A stretch of DNA of 64,000 nucleotides from JAHRAW01 sp965226545 (GTDB taxonomy: Bacteria; Pseudomonadota; Gammaproteobacteria; Arenicellales; Poriferihabitantaceae): the NCBI GenBank assembly GCA_965226545.1, contig OZ245364.1, positions 62,001-126,000 on the forward strand, read 5' to 3'. Each line of letters starts with the position of its first letter. Position 1 is the first letter of the stretch. Below, in pieces: positions 34,308 to 42,646 of the stretch. The notes beneath the pieces were generated by a model. The model was not told the origin of the DNA. It did no database searches and saw nothing but the letters and a program-made list of their open reading frames with translations. The translations under genes and the position numbers were made by a program.

Positions 34308-35516
34308 ATGAAAATCGAACACATACACATTAAGAATTTTCGCGTTTTTCGCGACGCTACGATGGACAACATTCCCTCGCTGGCGTTTTTCATTGGCTGC
34401 AACGGCAGCGGTAAATCCACCGTCTTTCAAGTGTTTGGATTTCTCAAAGACGCGTTGCAGAACAATGTCAACATGGCCCTGCAAAAATTGGGCGGCTATA
34501 AGGAAGTGGTAACCCGCGGGCATTACGGCGAGCCCATTTCGGTTGAAATCAAATTTCGTTTGAAAATTTCCGGCACCGCCCGTTTGGTCACTTATTCCCT
34601 GGAAGTTGCGCTTGACCCCGAACACGAAACGCCGATTGTGTCGCGCGAAATTTTGCGCTACAAGCGGAAAAGCCACGGCTCACCTTATCATTTTTTGGAT
34701 TTTGCCAATGGTAAGGGATACGCCATAGACAACGAGGACGATTTTAAGTCCGATGAAAAGTTGAATAGAGTCGAACACAAATTGGACTCGCCCGACATCC
34801 TTGCCATCAAAGGATTGGGGCAGTTTCAGCAATTTAAGGCGGCAAACGCTTTTCGCAATCTGATTGAAAACTGGCACATATCCGATTTTCACATTGCCGC
34901 GGCCCGGCAAAAAACCGAAGTCGGCTTCGCCGAACATTTGTCGGAACGCGGCGATAATTTGGCGTTGGTTGCGCAACATCTGCACAAACACCACCCCGAG
35001 GTGTTTGCCGACATTCTCGACCGATTTAGGCAACGGGTGCCGGGCATGGAGGAGGTGACGGCAAAAGTAACCGACGAAGGCAGCGTGCTGTTGCGCTTTA
35101 AGGACGGTTCATACAAAGACCCGTTCCTCGCCCGTCATGTGTCGGACGGCACGATTAAAATGTTTGCATATTTGGTGCTGTTGCACGACCCCAAACCGCG
35201 CGCATTTTTGTGCATGGAGGAGCCGGAAAATCAGTTATACCCAAAACTGTTTGCGGAGTTGGTCGATGAGTTGCGCGAATATGCCAACAAAGACGACGGG
35301 CAAGTTTTTGTGTCGTCACATTCGCCTGAGATGCTCAATGCGGTTGACCTTGACGAGGCCTTTTTTCTGCATAAGAAAAACGGCGAAACCACAATTCACG
35401 CCATCAGTCAAAACCCGCAAATTAAATCGTTGATTGATGCCGGCGACAAGTTGGGGTGGCTCTGGAGCCAAGATGTGCTGGGCGATGAAATGGAAAATTA
35501 TCAAGGCGCGCAATGA
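34308..35516 (+). CDS. AAA15/21-type (OLD/ABC-like) ATPase, probable defence component
   Basis: A 402-residue SMC/ABC-type ATPase. It opens IEHIHIKNFRVFRDATMDNI, then Walker A FIGCNGSGKSTVFQVF; near the C-terminus are the signature-like SDGTIKMFAYLVLL, Walker B AFLCMEEPENQLYP and the switch VFVSSHSPEML. Length and motifs fit the AAA_21 group. Its stop overlaps the start of a DUF4276 gene (ATGA), so the two are coupled. Similar ATPase plus TOPRIM-effector pairs (for example PARIS, with a different effector family) act against phages; the role here is by analogy. AAGG stands nine bases before the ATG and TATAAT lies at 34274-34279. Confidence 0.88.
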   Translation: MKIEHIHIKNFRVFRDATMDNIPSLAFFIGCNGSGKSTVFQVFGFLKDALQNNVNMALQKLGGYKEVVTRGHYGEPISVEIKFRLKISGTARLVTYSLEVALDPEHETPIVSREILRYKRKSHGSPYHFLDFANGKGYAIDNEDDFKSDEKLNRVEHKLDSPDILAIKGLGQFQQFKAANAFRNLIENWHISDFHIAAARQKTEVGFAEHLSERGDNLALVAQHLHKHHPEVFADILDRFRQRVPGMEEVTAKVTDEGSVLLRFKDGSYKDPFLARHVSDGTIKMFAYLVLLHDPKPRAFLCMEEPENQLYPKLFAELVDELREYANKDDGQVFVSSHSPEMLNAVDLDEAFFLHKKNGETTIHAISQNPQIKSLIDAGDKLGWLWSQDVLGDEMENYQGAQ

Positions 35517-36106
35517 ACAATTCGAACAACCCGAACAATCCGCGCATCAACTTGGTGTTTTTGCTCGAAGAACCATCCGCCAAGGATTTTCTTTGTGCAT
35601 TATTGCCAAAAATTTTGCCGCCCGATGTTGACTATCGCTGCATTCCTCATCAAGGACGCGGCGATTTGCGCAAATCCATTCCCATTAAACTTCGCGGGTG
35701 GCAAACGCCCAACACGCGTTTTATTATTGTGCATGACCAAGACAGCAATGACTGTAAGAAGTTGAAGCGGGATTTGCGCGCGTTGTGTCGAGAAACCCTG
35801 CATCCCGACTGTCTGATTCGCATTGTTTGCCACGAATTGGAGGCCTGGTATTTTGGCGACCTTGACGCTGTGCAAAGCGCGTTCCCATCCTTTCGCGCCG
35901 CGCGCCATCAAAACCGAGCGAAGTATCGGCAGCCGGATGACATTATCAACCCAAGCAAAGAATTGGAAACAATCGTGAACGGATTCAGCAAGTATCGTGC
36001 GGCTAAAAAAATTCCGCAGTACATGAATATCGACGCCAATCATTCGAAAAGTTTTCGATGTTTTGTATCCGGCGTGTGCGCACACGTCGATTCCCAATCA
36101 CCATAA
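35513..36106 (+). CDS. DUF4276-family protein with TOPRIM-like acidic motifs
   Basis: A 197-residue partner of the ATPase, translated from an ATGA overlap. Recognisable are LVFLLEEPSAKDFLCALLP (Glu of a TOPRIM-like fold), FIIVHDQDSNDCKKLKRDL (DxD) and RIVCHELEAWYFGDL (ExxxW) in the DUF4276 order. These residues would bind metal for nucleic-acid cleavage, so it is a candidate effector nuclease held by the ATPase. No membrane segment or signal is present. The N-terminus is Asn/Pro-rich (NNSNNPNNP). The gene ends 105 bases before kdsB, which runs the other way. Confidence 0.82.
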   Translation: MNNSNNPNNPRINLVFLLEEPSAKDFLCALLPKILPPDVDYRCIPHQGRGDLRKSIPIKLRGWQTPNTRFIIVHDQDSNDCKKLKRDLRALCRETLHPDCLIRIVCHELEAWYFGDLDAVQSAFPSFRAARHQNRAKYRQPDDIINPSKELETIVNGFSKYRAAKKIPQYMNIDANHSKSFRCFVSGVCAHVDSQSP

Positions 36107-36211
36107 CCGACGCGCGAAGTTAACTTGCGCGCGACAATCAAGCGCGACACAAAAATTTACGCCGCACGGCATGCATCGGCAAACGATGCCTTCTTAAAAA
36201 ACGACCGCGCA

Positions 36212-36940
36212 TTAATCCGCAAGCGCATTAAAATGCCGCCGCGCATCCGCCAAGTTTTCGGCGGTGTCGATGCCCGGCGGCGGTACGGCGACGGCGTCGA
36301 CGCATACGATGGTTTCGCCGTGCCACAGGGCGCGCAGTTGTTCCAATTGTTCGCGTTGTTCGAGAGGGCATTCGCCGCGTGACGCAAATCGTTGCAGATA
36401 GGCGGCGCGGTAGGCGTAGATGCCGACATGGCGGCGCGCGACATCGATGGCGCCGATTGGTGCGCGGCTGAAATACAGTGCGCGATGATTGCAATCGACA
36501 ATCACCTTGACCGCCGATGCATCGCGCCATTGTGCATCATCGACAAGTGCGGTCGATGCCGTTGCAATCGCGGCGTGTTGATGTTCGTCCAACGCGGCTG
36601 CAACTTGGGCGATTAACTTGGGCGGCATGCGCGGTTCGTCGCCTTGTACATTCACCACGATTTCATCTTTGGCGAATCCCAATGCCGCCGCCGCTTCGGC
36701 GACGCGTTCGGCGCCGCAACGATGCGCGGGCGAAGTCATCACTACGCGCGCGCCGGCGTTGGCGGCGGCGGCGGCGATGCGATGGTCGTCGGTGGCGATT
36801 GCGACCGATTGTGCGCCGCTGTCGCGCGCGCATTCGAACACGCGCACAATCATCGGCTTGCCGCCCAAATCGGCGAGCGGTTTGCCGGGCAAGCGCGTCG
36901 ATTCATAACGCGCCGGGATGATGATGTGAAAACGCTTCAT
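36212..36940 (-). CDS. kdsB: 3-deoxy-manno-octulosonate cytidylyltransferase KdsB
   Basis: Activates Kdo with CTP for lipopolysaccharide core synthesis. The 242 residues match the family. The nucleotide-binding start FHIIIPARYESTRLPGKPLA and the motifs VVMTSPAHRCGAERVAEA, VNVQGDEPRMP and HVGIYAYRAAYL are seen. The frame is open back to 37141, but ATG 36940 begins the conserved part. Its ATG overlaps the stop of a 28-codon frame that in turn overlaps lpxK. It ends the msbA-lpxK-kdsB run. Confidence 0.95.
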   Translation of the reverse strand: MKRFHIIIPARYESTRLPGKPLADLGGKPMIVRVFECARDSGAQSVAIATDDHRIAAAAANAGARVVMTSPAHRCGAERVAEAAAALGFAKDEIVVNVQGDEPRMPPKLIAQVAAALDEHQHAAIATASTALVDDAQWRDASAVKVIVDCNHRALYFSRAPIGAIDVARRHVGIYAYRAAYLQRFASRGECPLEQREQLEQLRALWHGETIVCVDAVAVPPPGIDTAENLADARRHFNALAD

Positions 36941-37023
36941 TGAATATGCGCGGCGGCGGCGGCGACATCGCCGTACAGCACATCGCCAATGCATCGATAC
37001 ACCGCACTGTGAAAACGGTTCAT
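36937..37023 (-). CDS. 28-codon open frame coupled to lpxK and kdsB
   Basis: A short frame starting MNRFHSAVYRCIGDVLYG and ending in an alanine stretch. Its ATG overlaps the lpxK stop as ATGA (37020-37023) and its stop overlaps the kdsB ATG as ATGA (36937-36940), which is unlikely to arise twice by chance. It may serve mainly to carry ribosomes from lpxK into kdsB. Many gammaproteobacteria have a 60-residue YcaR/Trm112-like protein here; this one lacks its zinc cysteines. Confidence 0.5.
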   Translation of the reverse strand: MNRFHSAVYRCIGDVLYGDVAAAAAHIQ

Positions 37024-38189
37024 CGTGCGCGTACGCAATTAATAGTCGATAGCGCATCCAATCGCTGCGCCACCGCATCGATAAACCGCGCATCGACCGA
37101 CGCCTCCAACGGCACCGCCCAATAACGCGCGCGCGATTCATGCGTTGCCAACAACGGCTTGCATTTAACCGCGTCCTTTTCGGTCATCAACACCGGCGCG
37201 CGGTCGGCAAAGCGCAATTCATCGCAGGTAAAACGATGATGGTCGGGGTAGGCGTGGGCGACGACATCGATGTCGTAGGCGCGCAGTTGCCGAAAAAATC
37301 GCGCCGGATTGCCGACGCCGGCGAGTGCATGCACGCGCCGTCCGGCGAATTCGGTCAAGGCGCACGATGCATCACCGTGCAATTGCACGGCGCGTTCAAT
37401 CGCGCAATGCATTACATATTCGTTTTGATTTTTGTTTTGGTTTTGGTTTTGATTGTTACTTTCACTTGCATTGTCGATATCGATGTCGATACCGTTGTCG
37501 TTGTTGGTTTTGCGGTCACTGTTACTGTCACTGTTACTTTTACTGTTGCGGTTACTTGGAATGTCACCGTCGCTGTCGTCATCGCCACCGTCGTCACAAT
37601 TGACCACGACAAAATCAGCGCGCGCCAGCGCAGTTGGCGGTTCGCGCAATGGGCCGGCCGGCAGACAATAACCGTTGCCAAACCGCGCCTCGTCACCAAC
37701 CACGACAATGTCGATGTCGCGGATTAAGGCGTGATGTTGAAAGCCGTCGTCGGCGATAATTAAATCGCAGCCGAATTGTTCAATCAACAATTGCGCGGCG
37801 CGCGCGCGGTTTTTGCCGACCGCCACCGGCGCGCCGCTTCGATGGTAAATCAACAGCGGCTCATCGCCGACTTCATCGGCGGCGTCACAGCGGGTGATTG
37901 CATGCGGTGTGCGCGGGTTGTGCGGATAGCCGCGCGAGACGACGCCGGGGGTTGCGGCGCGTTTGGCAAACGCGCGCGCCAGCGCAATCACCAACGGCGT
38001 TTTGCCGACGCCGCCGACCGTCAAGTTGCCGACCACAATCACCTTGGCCGCCACCCGCGCACTTTTCAACAACCCACATCGATACAAAGCGCGCCGCACC
38101 GCCATCAACGCCGCATACAACCGCGACAGCGGATACAACAGCCGCGCCAAGTTGCTGCGGCGTCGCCAAAAGCCGGGCGCGCGCGGCAT
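37020..38189 (-). CDS. lpxK: Tetraacyldisaccharide 4'-kinase LpxK with low-complexity insert
   Basis: Phosphorylates the lipid A disaccharide precursor at the inner membrane. A membrane helix region (YPLSRLYAALMAVRRALY) is followed by the P-loop VVGNLTVGGVGKTPLVIAL, VSRGYP, VGDEPLL, IADDGFQHH and LPAGPLREP, all diagnostic. At 389 residues it is about 60 longer than usual. The excess is a stretch near residues 205-262 of Asp, Asn, Ser and Gln in alternation, encoded by hexamer repeats, after which the normal sequence resumes (CAIERAVQLHG, VHALAGVGNPARFF, LMTEKDAVKC). ATG 38189 shares its A with the msbA stop (TGATG). Confidence 0.93.
   Translation of the reverse strand: MPRAPGFWRRRSNLARLLYPLSRLYAALMAVRRALYRCGLLKSARVAAKVIVVGNLTVGGVGKTPLVIALARAFAKRAATPGVVSRGYPHNPRTPHAITRCDAADEVGDEPLLIYHRSGAPVAVGKNRARAAQLLIEQFGCDLIIADDGFQHHALIRDIDIVVVGDEARFGNGYCLPAGPLREPPTALARADFVVVNCDDGGDDDSDGDIPSNRNSKSNSDSNSDRKTNNDNGIDIDIDNASESNNQNQNQNKNQNEYVMHCAIERAVQLHGDASCALTEFAGRRVHALAGVGNPARFFRQLRAYDIDVVAHAYPDHHRFTCDELRFADRAPVLMTEKDAVKCKPLLATHESRARYWAVPLEASVDARFIDAVAQRLDALSTINCVRAR
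37417..37590. repeat. Degenerate hexamer repeat inside lpxK
   Basis: TTTTGG/TTTTGA, then TCGATA/TCGTTG, then TCACTG/TTACTG units follow one another for about 170 bp without breaking the lpxK frame. They encode the Asn/Gln/Ser/Asp-rich insert. Confidence 0.85.
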
Positions 38190-39919
38190 CAATCGAGCGG
38201 CGCGCCGTGCTGGGCGTTGTACAGCCGCGCATAGGCGCCGTTGGCTTGCAGCAATTCGTGATGCGCGCCGCGTTCGACAATTTGCCCGCGTTCCAACACC
38301 AAAATTAAATCGGCGTTTTCAATCGTCGATAATCGATGCGCGATAATCAGCGAGGTGCGGTTTTTAATCAGTTGGGTAATCGCCGATTGAATGCGGCGTT
38401 CCGAAGTCGAATCCAACGATGAGGTCGCCTCGTCCATAATCAACAGCGGCGCGTCCTTGTATAACGCGCGCGCGATGGCGATGCGTTGCCGTTGCCCGCC
38501 GGACAACCGCACGCCCTGTTCGCCGACGCGGCTGGCGAAGCCATCCGGCATTGCATCGACAAATTCGGCGCAGGCGGCGGCCATCGCCGCGGCGCGCAAT
38601 TTTTGTTGGTCGATGCGCGCGCCGTAGACGATGTTGGCGGCGATGGTGTCGTCGAATAAGGTGACCTCTTGCGTCACTATCGCGGTGTTGGCGCGCAATG
38701 ATTCGAGCGTGAGGTCTTCGAGCGGCGCGCCATCGAGACGAATGACGCCGGCGCTCGGCGAATAAAATCGCAACAGCAACGAAGCGATGGTCGATTTGCC
38801 GCTGCCTGAGGCGCCGACCAAGGCGACGGTTTGTCCGGCGCGGATATTAATCGATATGCGCTCGAGCACCGTCGGGCCGTTTTCGAGATAGTGAAACGAC
38901 ACGTTGTCGAATTGCACCTCGCCGCGCACATCGCGCAATTGAATCGCGCCGCGGTCCGGCTCTTGCGGCAAATCGATGGTCTCAAACACCGATTGCGCGC
39001 CGGCCAAACCGCCTTGGATGACCAAATTAACCCGCGACAAACTGCGCAGCGGTTTGGTGCTCATAATCATTGCGGTGAGATACGCGGCAAACACGCCGGG
39101 CGAAGTTTGTTGCTGCAACGCCAGCCAAACCACCACGGCCATGCCGAGCGACGACAGCAGCACAATCAACGGCACGCTCAACGATTCGACCGCCGCGGCT
39201 TTCATCGATTGCTGGCGATTGCGGTTGACCGCATCGTAAAACAGACGTTGTTGATGCTTATACGCGCCGAAAATTTTGACCAGCCGATGCCCGGTGAGCG
39301 CCTCTTTGACGATGTGGGTGATGTCGCCGACGCTTTGTTGGATGCGCAAACTAATCGCGCGAAACTTACGGCTGGAGAATTTAAAAATTAAATACGCGAT
39401 GGGTATAATCACCGCAAAAGACAGCGACAACTTCCAACTGAGATAAAACATCAGGCACAACAAAAACAGCGCCTTGGCGCCGTCGCGAAACAACGTGCGA
39501 ATTGCGCCGGTGCTGGCGCCGGCGACTTGTTCTACGTTGTAGGTGAGCCTCGCGGTTAATGCGCCGCTGGCGTGTTGGTCGTAAAACTGCGCCGGCGCGC
39601 GCAACAGACGCGCAAACATTTTTTCGCGCAAATCGGCAATCACCCGCCGCGCCACCCAACTCATGCAATAGCCGTCGATGAAATTGCCGAGTGCGCGCGT
39701 CACGCCGAGCGCAATCAGCGCAAGCGGCAACCACTGAATAAACGCCCGGTCGCGGTCGACAAAGCCGCGGTCGATAATCGGCTGCACCATCGCGGCCAAT
39801 GACGCATCGCCCGCGGCCACCAACAACATCCCGCCAACCGCGGCACAAAACACCCACTTATACGGCCAGACATGGCGCAGTAAGCGGTAATACAACCGCA
39901 AATCTTCGGTGGCGGACAC
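38189..39919 (-). CDS. msbA: Lipid A export ABC transporter MsbA
   Basis: Flips lipid A-core across the inner membrane. The fused protein has six membrane helices (residues 15-310) and an ABC domain with Walker A LVGASGSGKSTIASLL, signature VRLSGGQRQRIAIARAL, Walker B LLIMDEATSSLD and switch His in IIAHRLSTIE. From GTG 39919 it is 576 residues, close to E. coli MsbA (582); the longer ATG 40006 would overlap the upstream regulator gene by 64 bases. Neither start has a clear ribosome site. Its end is fused by TGATG to lpxK. Confidence 0.94.
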   Translation of the reverse strand: MSATEDLRLYYRLLRHVWPYKWVFCAAVGGMLLVAAGDASLAAMVQPIIDRGFVDRDRAFIQWLPLALIALGVTRALGNFIDGYCMSWVARRVIADLREKMFARLLRAPAQFYDQHASGALTARLTYNVEQVAGASTGAIRTLFRDGAKALFLLCLMFYLSWKLSLSFAVIIPIAYLIFKFSSRKFRAISLRIQQSVGDITHIVKEALTGHRLVKIFGAYKHQQRLFYDAVNRNRQQSMKAAAVESLSVPLIVLLSSLGMAVVVWLALQQQTSPGVFAAYLTAMIMSTKPLRSLSRVNLVIQGGLAGAQSVFETIDLPQEPDRGAIQLRDVRGEVQFDNVSFHYLENGPTVLERISINIRAGQTVALVGASGSGKSTIASLLLRFYSPSAGVIRLDGAPLEDLTLESLRANTAIVTQEVTLFDDTIAANIVYGARIDQQKLRAAAMAAACAEFVDAMPDGFASRVGEQGVRLSGGQRQRIAIARALYKDAPLLIMDEATSSLDSTSERRIQSAITQLIKNRTSLIIAHRLSTIENADLILVLERGQIVERGAHHELLQANGAYARLYNAQHGAPLD

Positions 39920-39942
39920 GGGCGGGCGGGTTGCGCGGGCGG

Positions 39943-40914
39943 TCAGGCGAGTTGCCGCGCGCGACGCTCTTGATTGGGCGGCACGCCAAAATGGTCGCGA
40001 TAGCATTTGCTAAAACGCGGCGTCGATACAAAACCGCTGGCGCCGGCGACCTTGGCAATCGGCAACGTGGTTTGCAGCAACAATCGGCGCGCGTGGTCGA
40101 GGCGCAGGCGCAGATAGTATTTGCTCGGCACGCAATGCAGATGTTTTTGGAACAGACGTTCGAGTTGCCGCCGCGACACGCCGACATGCGCGGTGATTTC
40201 GCCGAGGCTGATGCGCTCTTCGATGTTGGCTTCCATAAACGCAACCGCGTCGGCGAGTTTGGGTTGCGCCGTGCCGAGTCGCAATCGCAACGGCAGACGT
40301 TGGCGGTCGTTGCGCCCGCGCACGCGCTCGACCAAAAATTCCTCAGCGACTTCGTTGGCCAACTCCCAGCCGTGTTGGCGGGCGATGAGATGCACCATCA
40401 TATCGACCACCGCGGCGCCGCCGGCGCAGGTGTAGCGGTCGCGGTCCAATTCAAACAACTCCGAACTGATAATCAACTCGGGGAATCGTTCGCGCAAGCC
40501 GCTGATGTTTTCCCAGTGAATCGTGCATCGATAACCGTCCAACAAGCCGGCTTCGGCGAGCAACAAACTGCCGGTGCAAATCGCCCCGAGCGAGACGCCG
40601 CCGTCGCCAACCGCGCGCAATGCGCCGCATAATGCTTCGCTGTTTTTGCGTTCGATGTTGACGCCGCCGCACACAAACAACGCATCCAACGGCGGCGCAT
40701 CAGCCAACGCGCCGACCTCGAGCGTCAAGCCGCAACTGGCGCGCACCGATGCGGCGGATTCGCCAAGCACCACCCAGCGATACAGCGATTTGCCGGACAG
40801 GCGGTTGGCCATGCGAATCTGGTCGATGGCGGCGGTGAACGCCATCATCGAATATTCGTCTATCAGCAAAAACCCGAAGGTCGTCGCCGACGGTGCAGGG
40901 GTGCGCGGCATCAT
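39943..40914 (-). CDS. GlxA/GbdR-like regulator (DJ-1/PfpI plus AraC domain)
   Basis: A 323-residue transcription factor. The N-terminal DJ-1/PfpI-type ligand domain shows FGFLLIDEYSMMAFTAAIDQ, ALFVCGGVN and LGAICTGSLLLAEAGLLDG; the C-terminal AraC-type DNA-binding part has ISLGEITAHVGVSRRQLERL and VAGASGFVSTPRFSKCYRDH. This is the GATase1-like AraC group that includes GbdR, the glycine-betaine regulator. It is divergent from the MttB-family gene, so regulation of methylated-amine use is likely. Alternative starts lie at 40929 and farther upstream. msbA follows 24 bases after it but is functionally unrelated. Confidence 0.87.
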   Translation of the reverse strand: MMPRTPAPSATTFGFLLIDEYSMMAFTAAIDQIRMANRLSGKSLYRWVVLGESAASVRASCGLTLEVGALADAPPLDALFVCGGVNIERKNSEALCGALRAVGDGGVSLGAICTGSLLLAEAGLLDGYRCTIHWENISGLRERFPELIISSELFELDRDRYTCAGGAAVVDMMVHLIARQHGWELANEVAEEFLVERVRGRNDRQRLPLRLRLGTAQPKLADAVAFMEANIEERISLGEITAHVGVSRRQLERLFQKHLHCVPSKYYLRLRLDHARRLLLQTTLPIAKVAGASGFVSTPRFSKCYRDHFGVPPNQERRARQLA

Positions 40915-40952
40915 CTGATTGTGTCGCATCGATTGTGGAAGCGGGCGCGCAT

Positions 40953-41023
40953 TATCGTATAAACTTGGTCGATGGCGCAATTGCGACATACTTGAGTCGC
41001 ATATTGTATAAACTTTGCGATGC
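40953..41023. promoter_or_regulatory. Direct repeats in the regulator-mttB intergenic region
   Basis: Two similar blocks, TATCGTATAAACTTGGTCGA at 40953 and TATTGTATAAACTTTGCGA at 41002, are 49 bp apart, with a CGCAATTGCG palindrome at 40976-40985 between them. They are candidate binding sites or -10 regions for the divergent pair. Confidence 0.4.
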
Positions 41024-41104
41024 AATCGCGCGCGCATTAAATTGCGCCGCCTTAAAATACCCATCGACATTATTTAACCACCCGCGCCAACGACGCCCAT
41101 TCCC

Positions 41105-42640
41105 ATGCCCGACAGTGCACGCAAACGCGGCGGTCGCCGCTCCCGCCAAGCCGCCGACAATGCCGCGCAATCCGCTCAAGCGCCGGCGTTCATCACCCGC
41201 AAAATCCCCGAATACGAATTGCTCGATGAAAACGGGCTTGAGATTATCGAAGCCAACGCCGACGTGATTTTGGCGGAAATCGGAATCGAGTTTCAGTATC
41301 CGCGCGCGATTGAATTATTCCAACAAGCCGGCGCCGAGATTGACGGCACGCGCGTGCGTTTCCCCAAGGATATGTGCCGCGACATCATCCGCGACTCCGC
41401 GCCGGCAATCTTCGAACAAAAGGCGCGCAACCCGGCGCGCAACGTGATGATTGGCGGCAAGCACACGGTGTTTGCGCCGGTGTATGGCCCGCCATTTGTG
41501 CGCGATTTGGACAACGGGCGAAGATACGCCAAGATTGAGGATTTTCGCAACCTGGTCAAACTCGCCTATTGCCTGCCGACGCTGCATCATTCCGGCGGCA
41601 CGGTGTGCGAACCGACCGATTTGCCGGTCAACAAGCGGCATTTCGACATGGTGTACAGCCACATCAAATACAGCGACAAACCGTTCATGGGCTCGGTCAC
41701 CCATCCGCAACGCGCCGAGGATTCGGTCGCGATGTGTCGGATTTTATTCGGCGAAGAATTCGTTTCGCAAAACACCGTGTTGGTGAACTTAATCAACGCC
41801 AACTCGCCGATGACTTTCGATGAATCGATGCTCGGCGCGGCCGAAGTGTATGCGCGCAACAATCAAGCCTGCGTGATTTCGCCGTTCATTTTGGCCGGGG
41901 CGATGTCGCCGGTGACCGCGGCCGGCACATTGGCGCAAATTCTCGCCGAGGCGTTGGCCGGCATGGCGTTTATCCAATTGGTGCGGCGCGGTGCGCCGGT
42001 GATTTTCGGCACCTTCGCCAGTTCGATTTCGATGCAATCCGGCGCGCCGACCTTCGGCACGCCGGAGCCGTCGATGGTGCTCAACGGCGCGGCCGCATTG
42101 GCGCGACGCTTGGGCGTGCCGTTCCGCTCGGGCGGCTCGTTGTGCGCATCCAAAATCCCCGACGCCCAAGCCGCGTTTGAAAGCGCCAACACGCTGATGC
42201 CGACGATGACCGCCGGCGTCAACTTTGTGCTGCATGCGGCCGGCTGGTTGGAGGGCGGGCTGGTGTCGAGTTATGAAAAACTGATTTTGGACGCCGACCA
42301 ACTCGGCATGATGGCGGTGTATGCCAACGGCTTCGATTTGTCGGATAACGGGCAGGCGCTTGCGGCGATTCGCGAGGTTGGGCCTGGCGCGCATTTTCTC
42401 GGCTGCGAACACACCCAGCAAAATTTCAAAACCGCGTTTTATCGTTCGGCCATCGCCGACAACAACAGTTTCGAACAATGGCAAAGCGAAGGCGGCCACG
42501 ACGCCGCGATGCGCGCCAACACCATTTGGAAACAATTGCTCGAAACTTATGAACCACCGCCGCTCGACCCCGGCATCGACGAGGCGTTGCTGGAATTTAT
42601 GCAGCAACGCAAAGCGTCGTTTGCCGACTCCAATTATTAA
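41105..42640 (+). CDS. mttB: MttB-family corrinoid methyltransferase, non-pyrrolysine type
   Basis: Transfers a methyl group from a methylated amine, such as glycine betaine or a related quaternary amine, to a corrinoid protein. The 511 residues carry the family's core (HHSGGTVCEPTDLPVNKRHF, SPFILAGAMSPVTAAGTLAQ, FRSGGSLCASKIPDAQAAFE and TMTAGVNFVLHAAGWLEGG). The frame is uninterrupted, so it lacks the amber codon for pyrrolysine found in true trimethylamine methyltransferases; the substrate is therefore probably not trimethylamine. The basic N-terminus (ARKRGGRRSRQA) is unusual. Its corrinoid partner, reactivase and folate enzymes are 3-17 kb downstream. Confidence 0.88.
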   Translation: MPDSARKRGGRRSRQAADNAAQSAQAPAFITRKIPEYELLDENGLEIIEANADVILAEIGIEFQYPRAIELFQQAGAEIDGTRVRFPKDMCRDIIRDSAPAIFEQKARNPARNVMIGGKHTVFAPVYGPPFVRDLDNGRRYAKIEDFRNLVKLAYCLPTLHHSGGTVCEPTDLPVNKRHFDMVYSHIKYSDKPFMGSVTHPQRAEDSVAMCRILFGEEFVSQNTVLVNLINANSPMTFDESMLGAAEVYARNNQACVISPFILAGAMSPVTAAGTLAQILAEALAGMAFIQLVRRGAPVIFGTFASSISMQSGAPTFGTPEPSMVLNGAAALARRLGVPFRSGGSLCASKIPDAQAAFESANTLMPTMTAGVNFVLHAAGWLEGGLVSSYEKLILDADQLGMMAVYANGFDLSDNGQALAAIREVGPGAHFLGCEHTQQNFKTAFYRSAIADNNSFEQWQSEGGHDAAMRANTIWKQLLETYEPPPLDPGIDEALLEFMQQRKASFADSNY

Positions 42641-42646
42641 CGCGGC

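Noticed and set aside
41105..42640. Pyrrolysine-containing trimethylamine methyltransferase
   Set aside because: No in-frame TAG occurs; the 511-codon frame is uninterrupted.
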